Assembly (NCBI GenBank): GCA_959347315.1
Contig: OY365809.1
Span: 1,327,212 to 1,391,211 of the forward strand
Length of the DNA: 64,000 bases
Reading direction: 5' to 3'
Source of the DNA: Bimastos eiseni
Taxonomy: Eukaryota > Annelida > Clitellata > Crassiclitellata > Lumbricidae
Shown here: piece by piece, positions 1 to 11,317 of the stretch
Layout: each line of letters begins with the position of its first letter
Numbering within the stretch: position 1 is the stretch's first letter
Program-made: the position numbers and the translations under genes
The notes under the pieces: generated by a model
The model's database searches: none
Told to the model about the DNA's origin: nothing
The model's input: the letters and a program-made list of their open reading frames with translations, nothing else

Positions 1-1406
1 TTTCAATTAATTGTCTTTAAACATCTTTTTATGAATGCAATGATTCCACTAAAGTCCTTCATCTTTAGGAATGCATAATGATTGTAGCAATTATATTTTC
101 TCCATTTTCTTCGTTCTACTATAAAGGACTAATTAAATTTAGTTAAATTTAGTAAAATTACTTTACTCGATAATCCTAGGAAAATTTGCGTATAGCATTC
201 TGGACATCTGGTGTTTTTCGGGGTGGGGTGCAGAACTTTGTTACGTCATATTTGAGTGAGTTTTGACTTTTGTGACGACGTGTGACGAGGGAAGGATGGT
301 CAAAATCCGGCCAAAATTGCGTGACATAATTTTATGGACGGACTCTTGTGACGTCGCATTTGAGGGAGGTATTACCTTTGTTAGGACGTGTGATGAGGGG
401 AAGGGATGGGGTGAAAATTCGTTTCTAAATTGCGTGGCATCATTTACAGACGGTCCCTACAGTTGAGAACGAAATTACTTAAGGGCTTGCAGAGCAATGC
501 GCAAGGACAGAGGGGAGCGAGTTAGAAAAAGTAGGCCCAGCATTTTTACTGGAGATGGACCTAAGTGGTCCAACATAACGTTAAACATTTCGAAAGAAAT
601 GGGCTTACGTATAGTGCACGAGCTGGCTCATGTCCCGTGTGCACTTTTAGGTACCCTCAGTTTGACTTTTGATCCAAGTTACAGACATGTGAGAGTGTAA
701 AAAAAGTTTGGTCACATGTTCCAAATATGATGCGTTTGGCCATCTTGGATAATGGCTGCAAAATGCAAAAAATTCTTCTTTTTATTATATCTCAAAAACT
801 ACTTGACCGATTTTAGTTATCTTGGGCTAGTTTGTTCGTATTGACGAGGCAAACGTTTTTTAAAACCCTTTTGTAACTCTTACATGTCGGTAACTTGGAT
901 CAAAAATGAGTCGTGTAAGACATATTGTATTTTTTGTTTAAATTTTGATAATATTGCTAACAATAACAGTGCTAACATTGAAACAGAGGCACAGACTACC
1001 TGCAGTGCTTATCAGTAATCAGTTTTTAAGGACACGAAGTTTAGTATAACTGTTATTGTGCAGTATACAGTTCAAATAGACATATCAATGGGTTTTGATC
1101 TGAGTACAGCTCGATTTTGTGCACCACGTGTTGAGGATATTTGGCTTATGTATACACCGACGCCATAAAAGATGCTAATTAATAATAATAATAAATATGA
1201 AAATTAGCATGTACTGCAAGTGACTCGTCCTTCCATTCGCTAGGTAGAGATGTTGGTTATATAAGCTGTAGGATCGCGATGGGAGCCTACCATTGCAACT
1301 ACCATGACATTATAACCAATCCATTAGTGGGCTAGGTTTTGTAATCCTGCGTGCGATTGAGGTGTTCACTGTCAGCAGCAGCTGTTGGTGTCTTTTGCAT
1401 TTCAGA
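1..1406. other. left flank, presumed intron of TPMT-like copy C
   Basis: No coding exon is visible before 1407. If copy C has the same structure as copy B, its exons 1-5 lie left of the window and this stretch is part of intron 5. Positions 60-470 hold a TGACGTCA-type repeat; the rest is AT-rich single-copy-looking sequence with nothing recognisable. Confidence 0.5.
60..470 (+). repeat. dispersed repeat with TGACGTCA-like blocks, copy 1
   Basis: The block from the GGAATGCA motif near 70 through the 'ggacatctgg' and 'gacgtgtgacgagggga' words recurs in reverse complement at about 5590-5880, and its G-rich half again at 6250-6370. This looks like a non-autonomous transposable element, but no clean terminal repeats were identified. 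Confidence 0.5.
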
Positions 1407-4020
1407 TACGTGGATCTGTCGACCCGTTTGAAGACTCAGAACGCCGCTCATCTCTTGGAACTTTACACATACGATGACCGTTTGTACAACGGTAATAATA
1501 GACTACTCCGCCACTGTTCGCACTCCAATAGCGTCAGTCCCAAGCATGGCTAAAGGAGGAGGGCGACGCTTATGATCTATGTTAACACAGTGTCGTTTAA
1601 TCAGTTAATCAGAGGGGTTGTCCAAAGGGCATAGTCCGAGCTAGGTAGGTCAGAGTTCGGTTGCCCGATTTCAAACTGACAGACCACAGTAGACCTACGT
1701 TTAATAGTATAGTTTATTCGAGAAGTCGAATTTGATTGATTAGCAGCCATGCGTAGCCCTCACACGTCGTACTGCTCATGTTACCAACGTCACCTAGCGA
1801 ATGAAAGGCTGAGTCGATCCCAGGGAAGGGATTGGGTATCGATTTCACGTCTGTGCTGCTCATCTTCTGCTTTGTGTGTCGGAGGTTTACCATGCACTTA
1901 AACAATAAACACCCCCCTAGCAGTTTCAATTTCATGTTCAATTGAATGTATTTACATTCTACGTTTCAGGATCCCCGTTCAGCATACCTATGTCTAAAGT
2001 CTTGGAATATTGGGGCAAGTCATATTAAGCTCTCATTCTCTATTCTAATAATCTGATCGCTTGTATTGTGTCGCTGTGATAAATCAATCGATTTTAGCCA
2101 CAACTCCGCCAAGGTTCGCACCATGACAGTGCCAGTCCCAGTGCTGGAAAAAGGAGGAGGTCGATTCTAGTGATCTTTGTTACGACACAGGGTCGTTAAA
2201 CTGCAACTAAAACTATTGCGTTAAGTTACATTGATGGGAAATGCAGTCTGGATGATATTAACTGTCGTCAACATATCCTTGGTGAGGGGAAGCACTTGAA
2301 TAGCAAATAGCATTAATAAGCTCCCCGTCCATTTGTTCAGACTGACACACCGCAGTATGATTACAATTTACATGTATTTTATGAACGGATGATCACGTGT
2401 TATCACAGGAGAATTATTAAAATGTACGATAGCCATGTAAGGCGCTCAGCAAGTCTTACATCTAATTTAGCTAACGCTGCAGTCAAGGGCAATGGAAGGC
2501 CTTGTCAACATCGCTCGAAAATCTAGCTCGCCTCCTACTACTTTTCACGCTAGTCAGCTAGTGTGCTCATCAAAATTCTTCGCCCCAGCCCATTGTTGAT
2601 CCAAGTGACAGAAATTTGCTTTCGTTAATTTAATTAAAGTATAGCAGCACGTTTAACGTAATGACACATGTCCGTTGTGCTTTTTGTGAATCCATTGTTT
2701 GATTGATATAAGTTTATTTAACGACGCATCCATAACAACGATGATATGCGTCAAACAAGTACAAGTATACAGGGTACATATTTACGTTTATGATAAGTGT
2801 CTTAAGTGTCTCTGTTCTAGTTTAATGTTTTTTAGGCCCAGCTGGGCCGGGCACTCCAGCAGGAAGTGCGCACGGCTTCCTGGACGTCACCGCACTCGTA
2901 GCAGTTCCCGGTCGGGTGGCGGCCCCACAGTTGAAGCTGTGGGTTAGGAAACAATGCCCCAGCCGGAGCCTGTTTATGGTGACTTCCTTCCTCCGGTTGG
3001 GATCGTTGTATTGCTTTGCCATCCCGACGTTCGGCTCCAGGGCTCGGTAATGCGAACAAGTGTCGGAGCTGGTCCAGTCAGCTTGCCACCTCCGAAGGAA
3101 GTGGTCTTTGTACATTGCTCGAGCTTCCTGGAACTCGAGCGTCGTCGGGATGGCGATGACGTCGTTTTTTAGCGCTCGCTTGCAGAGGGTGTCAGCGGTC
3201 TCGTTTCCCTCGATGTCGATATGTCCAGGGATCCAGACCAGGGTTGGGGTTAACTGGGTGCGTTGAGCGTAGGCGTCCAGCACGTGAAGCAGTTCCGTGA
3301 GCTGCTGTGGTCTGGCAGCGGACTGCTATCGCTCAACGCTCTGGATCGCGGCGAGGGAGTCGGAGAAGATGACGAGACTGTGTGCATCTGCGCTGGTGGC
3401 CCATTCCACAGCCCTCTTTATGGCCTTCAGCTGCCAGGCCGTCGCTCATTCGGCAGCTTTCGTGGTGGCCGCTAGATGGCACGTAGAATGAGCACGATAC
3501 CCTACCTGCTGCGTTCTTGGCTCCATCCGTGTAGGCAGCAACTCGCGCGTCGTAGGAGCGGGTGTGATCTTTGGTGCTTCGATCTCTTGGTCGATAAGTC
3601 TTGCTTTGATGCGTATGGGGTCGGTGTCGTCTTTTGCGCTTTTTAGCTTCCGACCGCTGATGATGGATTGCGTCGGGTGGTTTGGGATCGCGTTGACCTT
3701 CGTGATGAGCTCCATCATCAACCGTTTGCGCCGTAGGTCGAGTGGCACTTCTCTGCATTCTACTGAATCCATTGTGAATTTATTTGCATTAAATAACAGA
3801 GAAGAACACAACAAAATAATAGTCTACTGGTGCTCTATTGTCCTCTTTATAATGATTTGTGAACATTTAATTAACGTTGTATGAAGAAGTGTTTCGTATT
3901 CTAGGCGAGAGTCACGACGTGAAGTTGATCGATTCCCACGAGGCCATAGAGATGTGCAGACTACTTAAAATCGACTTCAAGTCGTTTATGAGAAGCCTCT
4001 ACCTTCTGACGCTCAAGTGA
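1407..4020 (+). CDS. TPMT-like methyltransferase copy C, last three coding exons (5' part outside window)
   Basis: Exons 1407-1492, 1970-2014 and 3905-4020 (TGA stop) correspond to exons 6, 7 and 8 of the intact copy B. Lengths are 86, 45 and 116 nt against 86, 45 and 110 in B. Together they encode the C-terminal third of a thiopurine S-methyltransferase-family protein: HLLELYTYDDRLYNG, then SPFSIPMSKVLEYWG, then YDVKL-like strand HDVKLIDS and the end RSLYLLTLK, which closely resembles the end of vertebrate TPMT. The SAM-binding exons should lie left of position 1, so function cannot be judged. Acceptors are canonical (ttgcatttcag, tacgtttcag, gtattctag). The donor after exon 7 is GC rather than GT (G|gcaagt at 2015). 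Copy A is the closest relative and faces it tail to tail. Intron 7 holds a SINE, a second repeat and a LINE remnant. Confidence 0.8.
1500..1625 (+). repeat. SINE family S1
   Basis: Carries the S1 signature: a 'gtcccaagcatgg' block, then 'aggaggagggcgacgct', then a tail with 'acacagtgtcgttta'. The same order recurs at 2095, 62650 and 62770 on this strand, and inverted at about 16645, 43262, 61308 and 62222. Confidence 0.65.
1690..1900 (-). repeat. diverged SINE family S2 copy
   Basis: Weakly follows the S2 order (gtcgaattt, cagccatg, cacctagcgaatgaaagg) seen in better copies at 34712 and 47630. Boundaries are uncertain. Confidence 0.35.
2095..2215 (+). repeat. SINE family S1
   Basis: Second S1 copy in intron 7 of TPMT-like C. 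It ends in the tail 'cagggtcgttaaactgcaac'. Confidence 0.65.
2338..2560 (-). repeat. SINE family S2
   Basis: Starts with 'cagactgacacaccgcagta' (the reverse complement of the SINE 3' part), passes through 'catgtaaggcgctc' and ends near 'ctcctactac'. Matches the S2 copies at 34712, 45990, 47630 and 61660. Confidence 0.55.
2700..3814 (-). mobile_element. non-LTR retrotransposon remnant with RNase H domain
   Basis: The - strand encodes a retrotransposon-type RNase H C-terminal half (3283-2822): TLVWIPGHIDIEGNETAD, with the Asp/Glu/His-rich pattern of the domain, followed by RLRLGHCFLTHSF and a Cys-containing tail, as in I/Jockey-type LINE ORF2 proteins. Upstream (3771-3290) the same protein continues but is broken across frames: pieces resembling a polymerase thumb and 'AAYTDG' (the first RNase H strand) sit in different frames. 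The 3' end is about 2707 ('taagtttatttaacgacgca' on the + strand). It lies in intron 7 of TPMT-like C and is clearly inactive. Confidence 0.8.
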
Positions 4021-4373
4021 TTGCTTTCAGAAGTTGTCGGTCACTGTTACTTGACTACACTGGTCATCAGTGTACATCAAACTGACATAACGATTTGAAA
4101 TGCGTAACTAAGGTTATTGAGATTACGAAATTCTGAGGCACAAGGCATGTGTCAATAATTATGGTGACATAAAGACTGCGTGTGACATATACTGTGAATC
4201 AGTCACAAGTCATTGGTTTTCAAATACGGCGACTTTAATTCTCAATCAGAACATGTTAACAATTTACTAATTACTTCATTATTCTTTACAATTATTATCA
4301 CAATTTGCTTATTGCCTCGTCATTCCTTATAATTTACTAATTACTTCGCCACTCTTTAATATTCAGTTATTAT

Positions 4374-4922
4374 CTTGCTATTCGTTACAATTTAATAATT
4401 ACCTCATTATTCTTAGAATATAATAATTGACTCGTTGTTCTTAATTTACTAATAACCTCATTATTATATGTTCGGCCACTGACTCTTTACGTCTGTCTTC
4501 ATACTTAATTAATTCTAATTCAATCTGACATGATATAATTTGTGCTGTTGATTTGGCTAATGTGAAGATTTCCAGAAACTTTGGTCAACCTAATACAAGT
4601 GCGTTTATCTCGAGGGATTTCGGTAGCAAATACCAATTGGACCTTTGTGAGCCGATGATGAGGTCTAGCTAATGCTCCTATTGTAAGTTCCAAATGTAAT
4701 TGAAAACTTATATAGCGCCACTGCTTATCAGAGGCGCTCACGGCTCAACATAGCCAAACGGAGAACATCTAGGAAAGTCTTATATGTCTTCAACGTAGGA
4801 CCATTATTTATATATATATATATATATATAACCTTGCTATTCGTTACAATTTAATAATTACCTCATTATTCTTAGAATATAATAATTGACTCGTTGTTCT
4901 TAATTTACTAATAACCTCATTC

Positions 4923-4979
<57 letters not shown>
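4374..4979 (+). repeat. 89-bp exact direct duplication, second copy embedded in (TA)n
   Basis: Positions 4374-4462 and 4833-4921 appear identical over 89 bases, starting 'cttgctattcgttac' and ending 'aataacctcatt'. The second copy is bracketed by TA tracts at 4808-4830 and 4927-4979. Confidence 0.85.
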
Positions 4980-4983
<4 letters not shown>

Positions 4984-5589
4984 TGCCAGAGTACCTACAC
5001 GAAGTACGTAATTTAGGATCCACAATCCAATCTCTGGGGATGGAGCCCATGAGCTTACTGCTTACTACGGTCCCACATAGAGCCTATGCCAAGGATGTCA
5101 GGCTTGTCACCGCAACAAACGGCAATCGACTACTTTACAGAACAATACAAGAATAATATTTCTCTTCGCAATAGGTTTGCTAAAGCACACGATGGTGTCC
5201 ACCATCTCTGGAATAAAATGGCGACGTTGCAATTATAAGTTTGAATAGGTCAAGAGACTCACAACAGCCAGAGCGTTGGTCTGCCTGGGCAGAAGAAAGG
5301 CACGCAGACTTGTGTGCGAAGTGAAGGGTATAACAGTGTAAGGTGAAGGTCAGAAAAGCATTGTTTTCAATCCTGTGACGGTCAACCTTAGTCTTTACCG
5401 CAACCCTAACCTTAGCCCAAATATGACGAAACACTCAGTTCTAAAATCTCATGCGCTGTAACGACGCTAGGAATGAAAAAAAGACTTACAATTCAAACAC
5501 TGGATAAAGTCTAGACCAACTCTCCTCAAGTAAATCAACAATTATACGACGAGTAAGGATGATGCATAGTTCTCTTACTCTAGGCCGTA

Positions 5590-5880
5590 TATGACGTCAT
5601 GCATTTATGGACAATTTTTGACCCCTCCCCTTTCGTCACATGTCGTTACAAATGCCATGAACACCCTCAAATATGACGTCACAACGTTCTGATATCCCAT
5701 CCGAAAAAACCAGATGTCCAGAAATATAATCTAATGTTTCTTATAATTATCCAGAAAATAATTACAACTATAGAAATACTTGAAATAAAATAGTAGAACG
5801 AAGAAAAATGAAGAAAGTATAATTGTTATGATCCTGTGCATTCCTGAGGACAAAAGGCTCTGGCAGCATCATTACAACTA
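5590..5880 (-). repeat. dispersed TGACGTCA-type repeat, copy 2
   Basis: In reverse complement this follows the order of 60-470: 'ggaatgca', 'cttcgttctacta', 'ctggacatctgg', 'tgacgtcatatttgag'. Confidence 0.5.
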
Positions 5881-6249
5881 CGAAAAAAAAATTTGTGACA
5901 ATAACTCGAAACCATCCAAACTGTAGACCTGTGCTTCTCCATTTTCCCGCGGTGAAGCAAAATGTTACTTCACGAAATAAATAATATCCACTGTCCATTT
6001 TATTTGTTTCAGCGACTCTCAATGACCTGTGAGTTTGGGCGGTGTAAATGATTACTGCTTCAATGTTTGTTACAGAATAGCTGTCTCGCTTCCAAAATCC
6101 CAAAATTGGCACCGAGTGTAAAGCAAACAATTCAAAAATTAGGAATACAATAATCCTAATTAATGTTGTTAAATTGTGGTAACAATTACTCTTAGTAATG
6201 TCAAACTTGTGTAATTGAGAAAAATATTTAATAAGGTTACGCATGCATT

Positions 6250-6370
6250 TTAATGTTTGATGTGACGATGTGACGTCACATTTTGTCGACCCTCCCCTTC
6301 GTCACACATCGTCGAGCCAACACCCCCTAGACGCTTTGACGTCATAATCGTCATTTATGCAATGCCCCAA
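6250..6370 (-). repeat. dispersed TGACGTCA-type repeat, partial copy 3
   Basis: Contains 'gtgacgtcacattt', 'cctccccttcgtcacac' and 'gacgtcata' in the same order as copy 2. Only the G/C-skewed half is present. Confidence 0.45.
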
Positions 6371-7426
6371 AGCAACAAAGAAGTATAGTCCAATAAAAGC
6401 TACACATGTATATGTGTCGAAAGCTACTAAAAAAGTCCCTGAACTAACAAAGCTGTGGATACATGGTTATGTAGCCTGAAGTAATAATTGCAAAAAGTTG
6501 CAAAAGAATATTTTGATAATGAGTTATCTAATCAGCTGCTATGACGCTTTGTACCCTAAACATTTCAGTTTATAGCAGAACAGAGTGTCTGAGGTTCATC
6601 TTCTCGACAACAGTGACACATATGAGATATATCTGTTTGGTGTTCTTTAGCAATTCCTCCAATCACTTGAGAGTAATGAAGAAGACGTTTCGTATTATCT
6701 CGATGTCACGCTCCTCAACATATCCGGAGCGTCGACGGAATCGATCAACTTGACGTCGTATATTTTGCCTAGGAAAAGAACGCCCAACAAATATTATTAG
6801 AGTCAGCGCAGCAAATTTCCCGAAGCTAATACTGTTGTCGTGCCCCCCTCCCAACCCTCCGCTCCGCTCCGCTCCGACTGCTAGGCCGCAGCGTTTGAAT
6901 GAGGGTGGTTCCTCATGGTTTTTCTTCAGAGACGTAGACCCCAGCCCTAGTTTAGCTTCCTCATAGGAAGTCGCTACGGAGATCTCTTTACTCTAGCAGG
7001 TAATTGCCTAACTCCCGGTAATTCGGTTTTACCTTACCCTTTAACCTCTCACTCCTTCTAATCTCAGTCCTTCTCGTCTTCCTGTCATCTCTACTCTCTG
7101 TTCCAAATGTCGCTTCATCATCTGTAGTTGTCTGTCGACCATTGGCGCCGTAGAAGAAGAGAATCGTGGACAAGGTTTGCTTGCGGTTATTTCTTCTACT
7201 AAGTCTTCCAAGCCTAACTCAATCTTATCCAGAGAGTAACTCGACAATATTCAGCCTTGACCTTAGCGTATATCACCGGCCAGTTTTTGCTGCTGAAGTT
7301 CATCTCTTCCTTGAACTAGTCACGTGATTATCGCATACTTCTACCCTGCGCTGCGGCTTGTCATCGTCCGTCGTCTCTGTCACATCATTTATATAATGTA
7401 TATACATATTAGCACAACTAATCATC

Positions 7427-7457
<31 letters not shown>

Positions 7458-7779
7458 CATTACTAGGCCTACATCAGTTTCCTTCTGTATTATATATCAA
7501 CGTTATTAATTATGCAAAATCCAAGAGACTGACACTTTTAATATATTTGATCAATAAATGAAATTGGCTTCATATTCTACTGCTATGTAGACATTGTTTG
7601 CCGGTATTATTAGATGTGATGTGATGTAATTCTTGAACGATTAGATAAGAACACGCAGGCTTTGTAGTAATTCGTACCCCAATATTCGAAGACCTTTGAA
7701 ATTGGAATGCTGAACGGAGATTCTACAAAGAAATTAAACATTCACTTCAAACGAATTTATATCTTAATCAATGAGCTAT

Positions 7780-8178
7780 ATAGCGCCACTTAAAAAGAGA
7801 AACCATCAAAGGCGATCTCCAGATCGATCTGACAACACCAAATCACGATCGACTAGAGCGATTTTGAAACACCTGCGGAAAGGCGGCAAAGACAGACAAA
7901 GATGTCATTACGAAGGCTGCTATAGGTAACCTACTCCAGAAAACGATGGACCGGTCACAGCGAAGTTTTTTATGGGACGCGGTAGAAGTTCCAGCCATTG
8001 GAACACCGCGTCGCCTTGTGTGGTAGAGCAAAGGTATATACGGCCTTGTATGAAAATCAAATAATGCAATAGGGTCTATGTAATTCTCGAAAGCCTTCCA
8101 AGGAACCACGTGTAGGTCTATGATCTGCACCCGCAGCTTATCAATGGTGAGAACGAAACAATTTGAGTTGAAAGTCAA
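7780..8178 (-). mobile_element. probable LINE 3' end
   Basis: The - strand frame ending near 7845 has the look of the last part of a non-LTR ORF2 (CDRSIVFWSRLPIAAF, like the usual 'LWNxLP' tail), followed by a 3' end with 'gtggcgctatatag'. It lies between exons 7 and 6 of TPMT-like A. The match is weak. Confidence 0.4.
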
Positions 8179-9200
8179 GCGTTAAAAGACGAGAAGCAGA
8201 GCTTTATCCATATTATATTGCGCACCAGTCGTCAAAGAGCTTTAAGGAGATTTGCGAATAAAGTCCGCCAGTTTAATTCCATTTATTAGGGTCGGCAAAT
8301 GGAACTGCACACTTTCCAAATTTTCTAAGTGATCGTGCTACAACACAGTCAGCTTCAGATGAAGATCGTAGTCCTCGTAATTACAACGTAATTCCAGGAA
8401 TAACAAGGTCAAAGTAGCCTTTGAAAAAGCTAATGTCTTTTTAGGTGCCATCATAGCTTTTAGTGAAGACTGTATTGTTTTTACAAGGCCATCATACCTT
8501 TGAACAGACGATCGTCATATTCGAACAGTTCTAACAGGTGACCCGTATTCGCAGTCTTCAGAGCGGTAAACAGACGTGCGTATCTGGAATGCAGTTAAAT
8601 AATTGATGACGAACACGGGTTCTTCGCCCGTCGTATTACGAAATTTGACTTAGAACAAACTAATTGTGCTTATGAACTGATTGAGATCGTAATCGTAATC
8701 TCAACATTTCTACAGCGCCCACAAGAGTTAAGTCGCGGGGACCAGTCTTTTCACAGGCGCAATATCTGTGATATAAGCTTATGTGATGTTGCGACATTCT
8801 GCATTTTTTGATAGTCGCGCAGTGACTTTACGTGGTAGCCTATACAACGAAAGAATAATTGTGTCACAAGGTAGACCTACATAACTGTTATCACTGTGAA
8901 AATATTGATGACCGATTTTATTTACCTAGACCTAGGTTCTAGAGCAATATAGGCCTACTTTCATCTGAGCTTTTATATGCTTTCAAATATTTAACCTTGA
9001 ATCTCGTCGTTTTAGGCCAATTACATCTGCCACGTTTCACTGGGGTCGTGCGATCTTGAGATCCCACTCTGCGCTGAATATTATACAGTTCCCTTAAATA
9101 TAGCAAAGAATCAAAGAATCATTATTTAGCATGCGATATAAAACCAAGGGACTCATCCTTCAAGCATACATTAATACATACATACATTATATATATATTC

Positions 9201-9203
<3 letters not shown>

Positions 9204-9249
<46 letters not shown>
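9204..9249 (+). repeat. (GT)n microsatellite
   Basis: About 23 uninterrupted GT units, inside an intron of TPMT-like A. Confidence 0.95.
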
Positions 9250-9251
<2 letters not shown>

Positions 9252-10429
9252 AATAACGAGCCAAGCGCACGCCTTGCTCAAACCAATCCCGGTATGCCTG
9301 CAGCTACCTCTAAGAAGACAGCCCACAACCTGCCAGACAGACTATGGTGCCACGAAACCCTGACCAATGTAATTGTCTTGGCATTTTTTTTATAGACTAT
9401 GCATCTTCTAGCCATATGATAATAGTTGTCCATAAATATATTAGCAAAGTAATAGAACTCATCATCATCACCATCATCGCTTGAAGATTAAGGAACCATT
9501 AAGAGAATAAGGCATAGGGTTGATAGCCTACCGTTCTCTTTCTTCGGGATTTACAGCCCCGAAACTGCCCCGATCCCAAATGGCATCGAACGGTCCTTCG
9601 CCAGTTCTATTCAGATGTATACAGCAAGAAGGAAAATTAGTATCTCAGGCTAATCCTAAATCACAGCTACATCATAGCCTACATGCAAGCCTATATATAT
9701 ATATATATATAATTTATATATGTATATATATGTGTGTATTTTATTGGTGAACAATAAAGCATTTGATTGATTTATTGATTGATTGATTGACTGCGAATTG
9801 AATAGTAACTTTTCATCTGCGCGATTTTCTGATGTATACGGCACAAAAGCTATCTAACGAGGATTTGAATCAGTGCCATCTGGGTTAACCATCAGATTGT
9901 TTGAAACCCCAAACAAACTGAAGAAGAAATATATCGTTGCATTTCAGAATAATTGCACTTCTGAAAATGAATGTTTGCAGGTCCAACTGAAAATGTGGAA
10001 TTCAAGGGAACAAAACAGTTGGACGCACGGAGGGATAAAAACATAGGAATTGAGATTATAAGCCCTATGATTGAATGAATGATTGAATGAATGATTGAAT
10101 GAATGATTGAATGAATGAATGATGTCTACTATTTTGTCTCTTTTGGCCTTGCTGGCCAATCTCTTGAGAGCTCCACACCTTTCTGACTGAAAGCACATCG
10201 TGCGTTATAAATACTTGGCTAATCCAGGTCCAGCTGGCGCTCTGTTACTTTTGGGTTTCCCTAAGGTTCTGTGCTGGGTCCATTGTTTGAGGTCGAGACC
10301 CCACTGCTGTTGACGCCCACATGCAAAGCATTATGCTCTGCTGTCCGGGGCTTTTTCGTCGTTCCATTTCCACGTGCTGTCCTGATGCAGCATTGAGCCT
10401 TCTCGATTCTGGAGCTTAGGGGTCGTTCA

Positions 10430-10560
10430 CATATTATATAACGCATGAAATCCCAATTTTTGACCCACCCCATACCCCTAATAACGTTATATAACAGCAG
10501 CTGGGATCCCCCCACCCGTATATTATATAACAGATATGCTACACACACCCCTACCCCACC
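10430..10560 (+). repeat. MITE-like repeat with GTTCACATATTATATAACG end
   Basis: Begins 'ggggtcgttcacatattata' and contains G-poor runs such as 'ttttgacccaccccat'. It is related in its terminal words to the element at 16193-16640. It sits between exons 1 and 5 of TPMT-like A, where exons 2-4 are missing. Confidence 0.45.
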
Positions 10561-11090
10561 CCAGCCTATAAGCACATTAAAAGACATACAATCCACATAA
10601 TTGGTCGAAATGTGAGCTTGCTGTCGAGGGTAACCCCAAGTGTTTTGACAGAGTCTGAAAGCAGCACAGCAGTGCCCGCCAGTTCAATGCTAGAGAGCAT
10701 AGGGAAAGAACGCAGGCGTTGACATGAGCCAAATACAATGAAAGACGTTCGTATAGTAGACCTACGTACGGGTTAACGTCTTCCTTGTGCCATGACGCAT
10801 CTTGGCCGTACCATTTACGATTCCAGTAATCCTCCGTTAAATACTTCAGGTCCATTCCTTGATCTGTCATTTTGCACTGGAAATCATTTCACAAGATTAA
10901 TATCATTTTTATTGTTGTTATTAATATTATTTGTTAATGTTTGATTTTTTTTATTATAATCATTATAAACTATTATTAATATAAAATGTTATTAATAATA
11001 ATAATAATATCATTAATAATAATAATAATAATAATAACATTATTATTATTATTATTATTATTAACATTTTAAAAATAATATAAAAAAATA

Positions 11091-11172
11091 AAAAATAATC
11101 ATCGTCACCACCATAATCATCAGCAGAATAAAAATAGCATTAGTAATAGTAATGATAGTATGATAATGATAG

Positions 11173-11216
<44 letters not shown>

Positions 11217-11290
11217 TCATTATTATCATTACTATTATTAATGCTATTTTTATTCTACTGATGATTATGGTGGTGACGATGATTATTTTT
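11091..11290. repeat. 200-bp near-perfect inverted repeat
   Basis: The arms meet at 11190/11191 (ataataataa|tattattatt). The left arm begins 'aataatcatcgtcaccacca' and the right arm is its reverse complement with a handful of mismatches over about 95 nt. A smaller AAT-rich foldback with 'aaaatgtta' ends lies just upstream (10983-11072). Confidence 0.85.
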
Positions 11291-11317
11291 TCTCATCATC
11301 ATCATGCGATTACAATT

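Larger units (their letters stand above)
4021..6662. other. intergenic region between TPMT-like copies C and A
   Basis: The two genes converge here. The region is AT-rich and holds an 89-bp direct duplication, (TA)n tracts at 4808-4830 and 4927-4979, and two further copies of the TGACGTCA-type repeat (about 5590-5880 and 6250-6370). A 158-codon open frame on the - strand at 5768-6244 has no recognisable domain and overlaps repeat sequence, so I do not call it a gene. Confidence 0.6.
6663..10870 (-). pseudogene. TPMT-like copy A, lacking exons 2-4 and frameshifted in the last exon
   Basis: Five exons match copy B: exon 1 10870-10770 (ATG; WNRKWYGQDASWHKEDVNP, 101 nt), exon 5 9606-9532 (FDAIWDRGSFGAVNP, 75 nt), exon 6 8583-8498 (GHLLELFEYDDRLFKG, 86 nt), exon 7 7722-7678 (SPFSIPISKVFEYWG, 45 nt) and exon 8 starting at 6768. 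No sequence for exons 2-4, which in TPMT carry the SAM-binding PLCGK...VVGVE core, is found between 10770 and 9606. Exon 1 (phase 2) could still splice in frame to exon 5 (phase 2 acceptor). In exon 8 the reading frame meets TAA at 6695, whereas the conserved C-terminal strand (IIRNVFFITLK, stop at 6663) is in another frame: a one-base loss or two-base gain. A pseudogene is most likely; a shortened non-catalytic protein is the alternative. All splice sites that remain look intact, so the damage may be recent. Confidence 0.75.

Noticed and set aside
5768..6244. 158-codon open frame, - strand, with hydrophobic stretches
   Set aside because: Biased AT-rich composition, overlaps a dispersed repeat, no recognisable family. 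Kept as non-coding.
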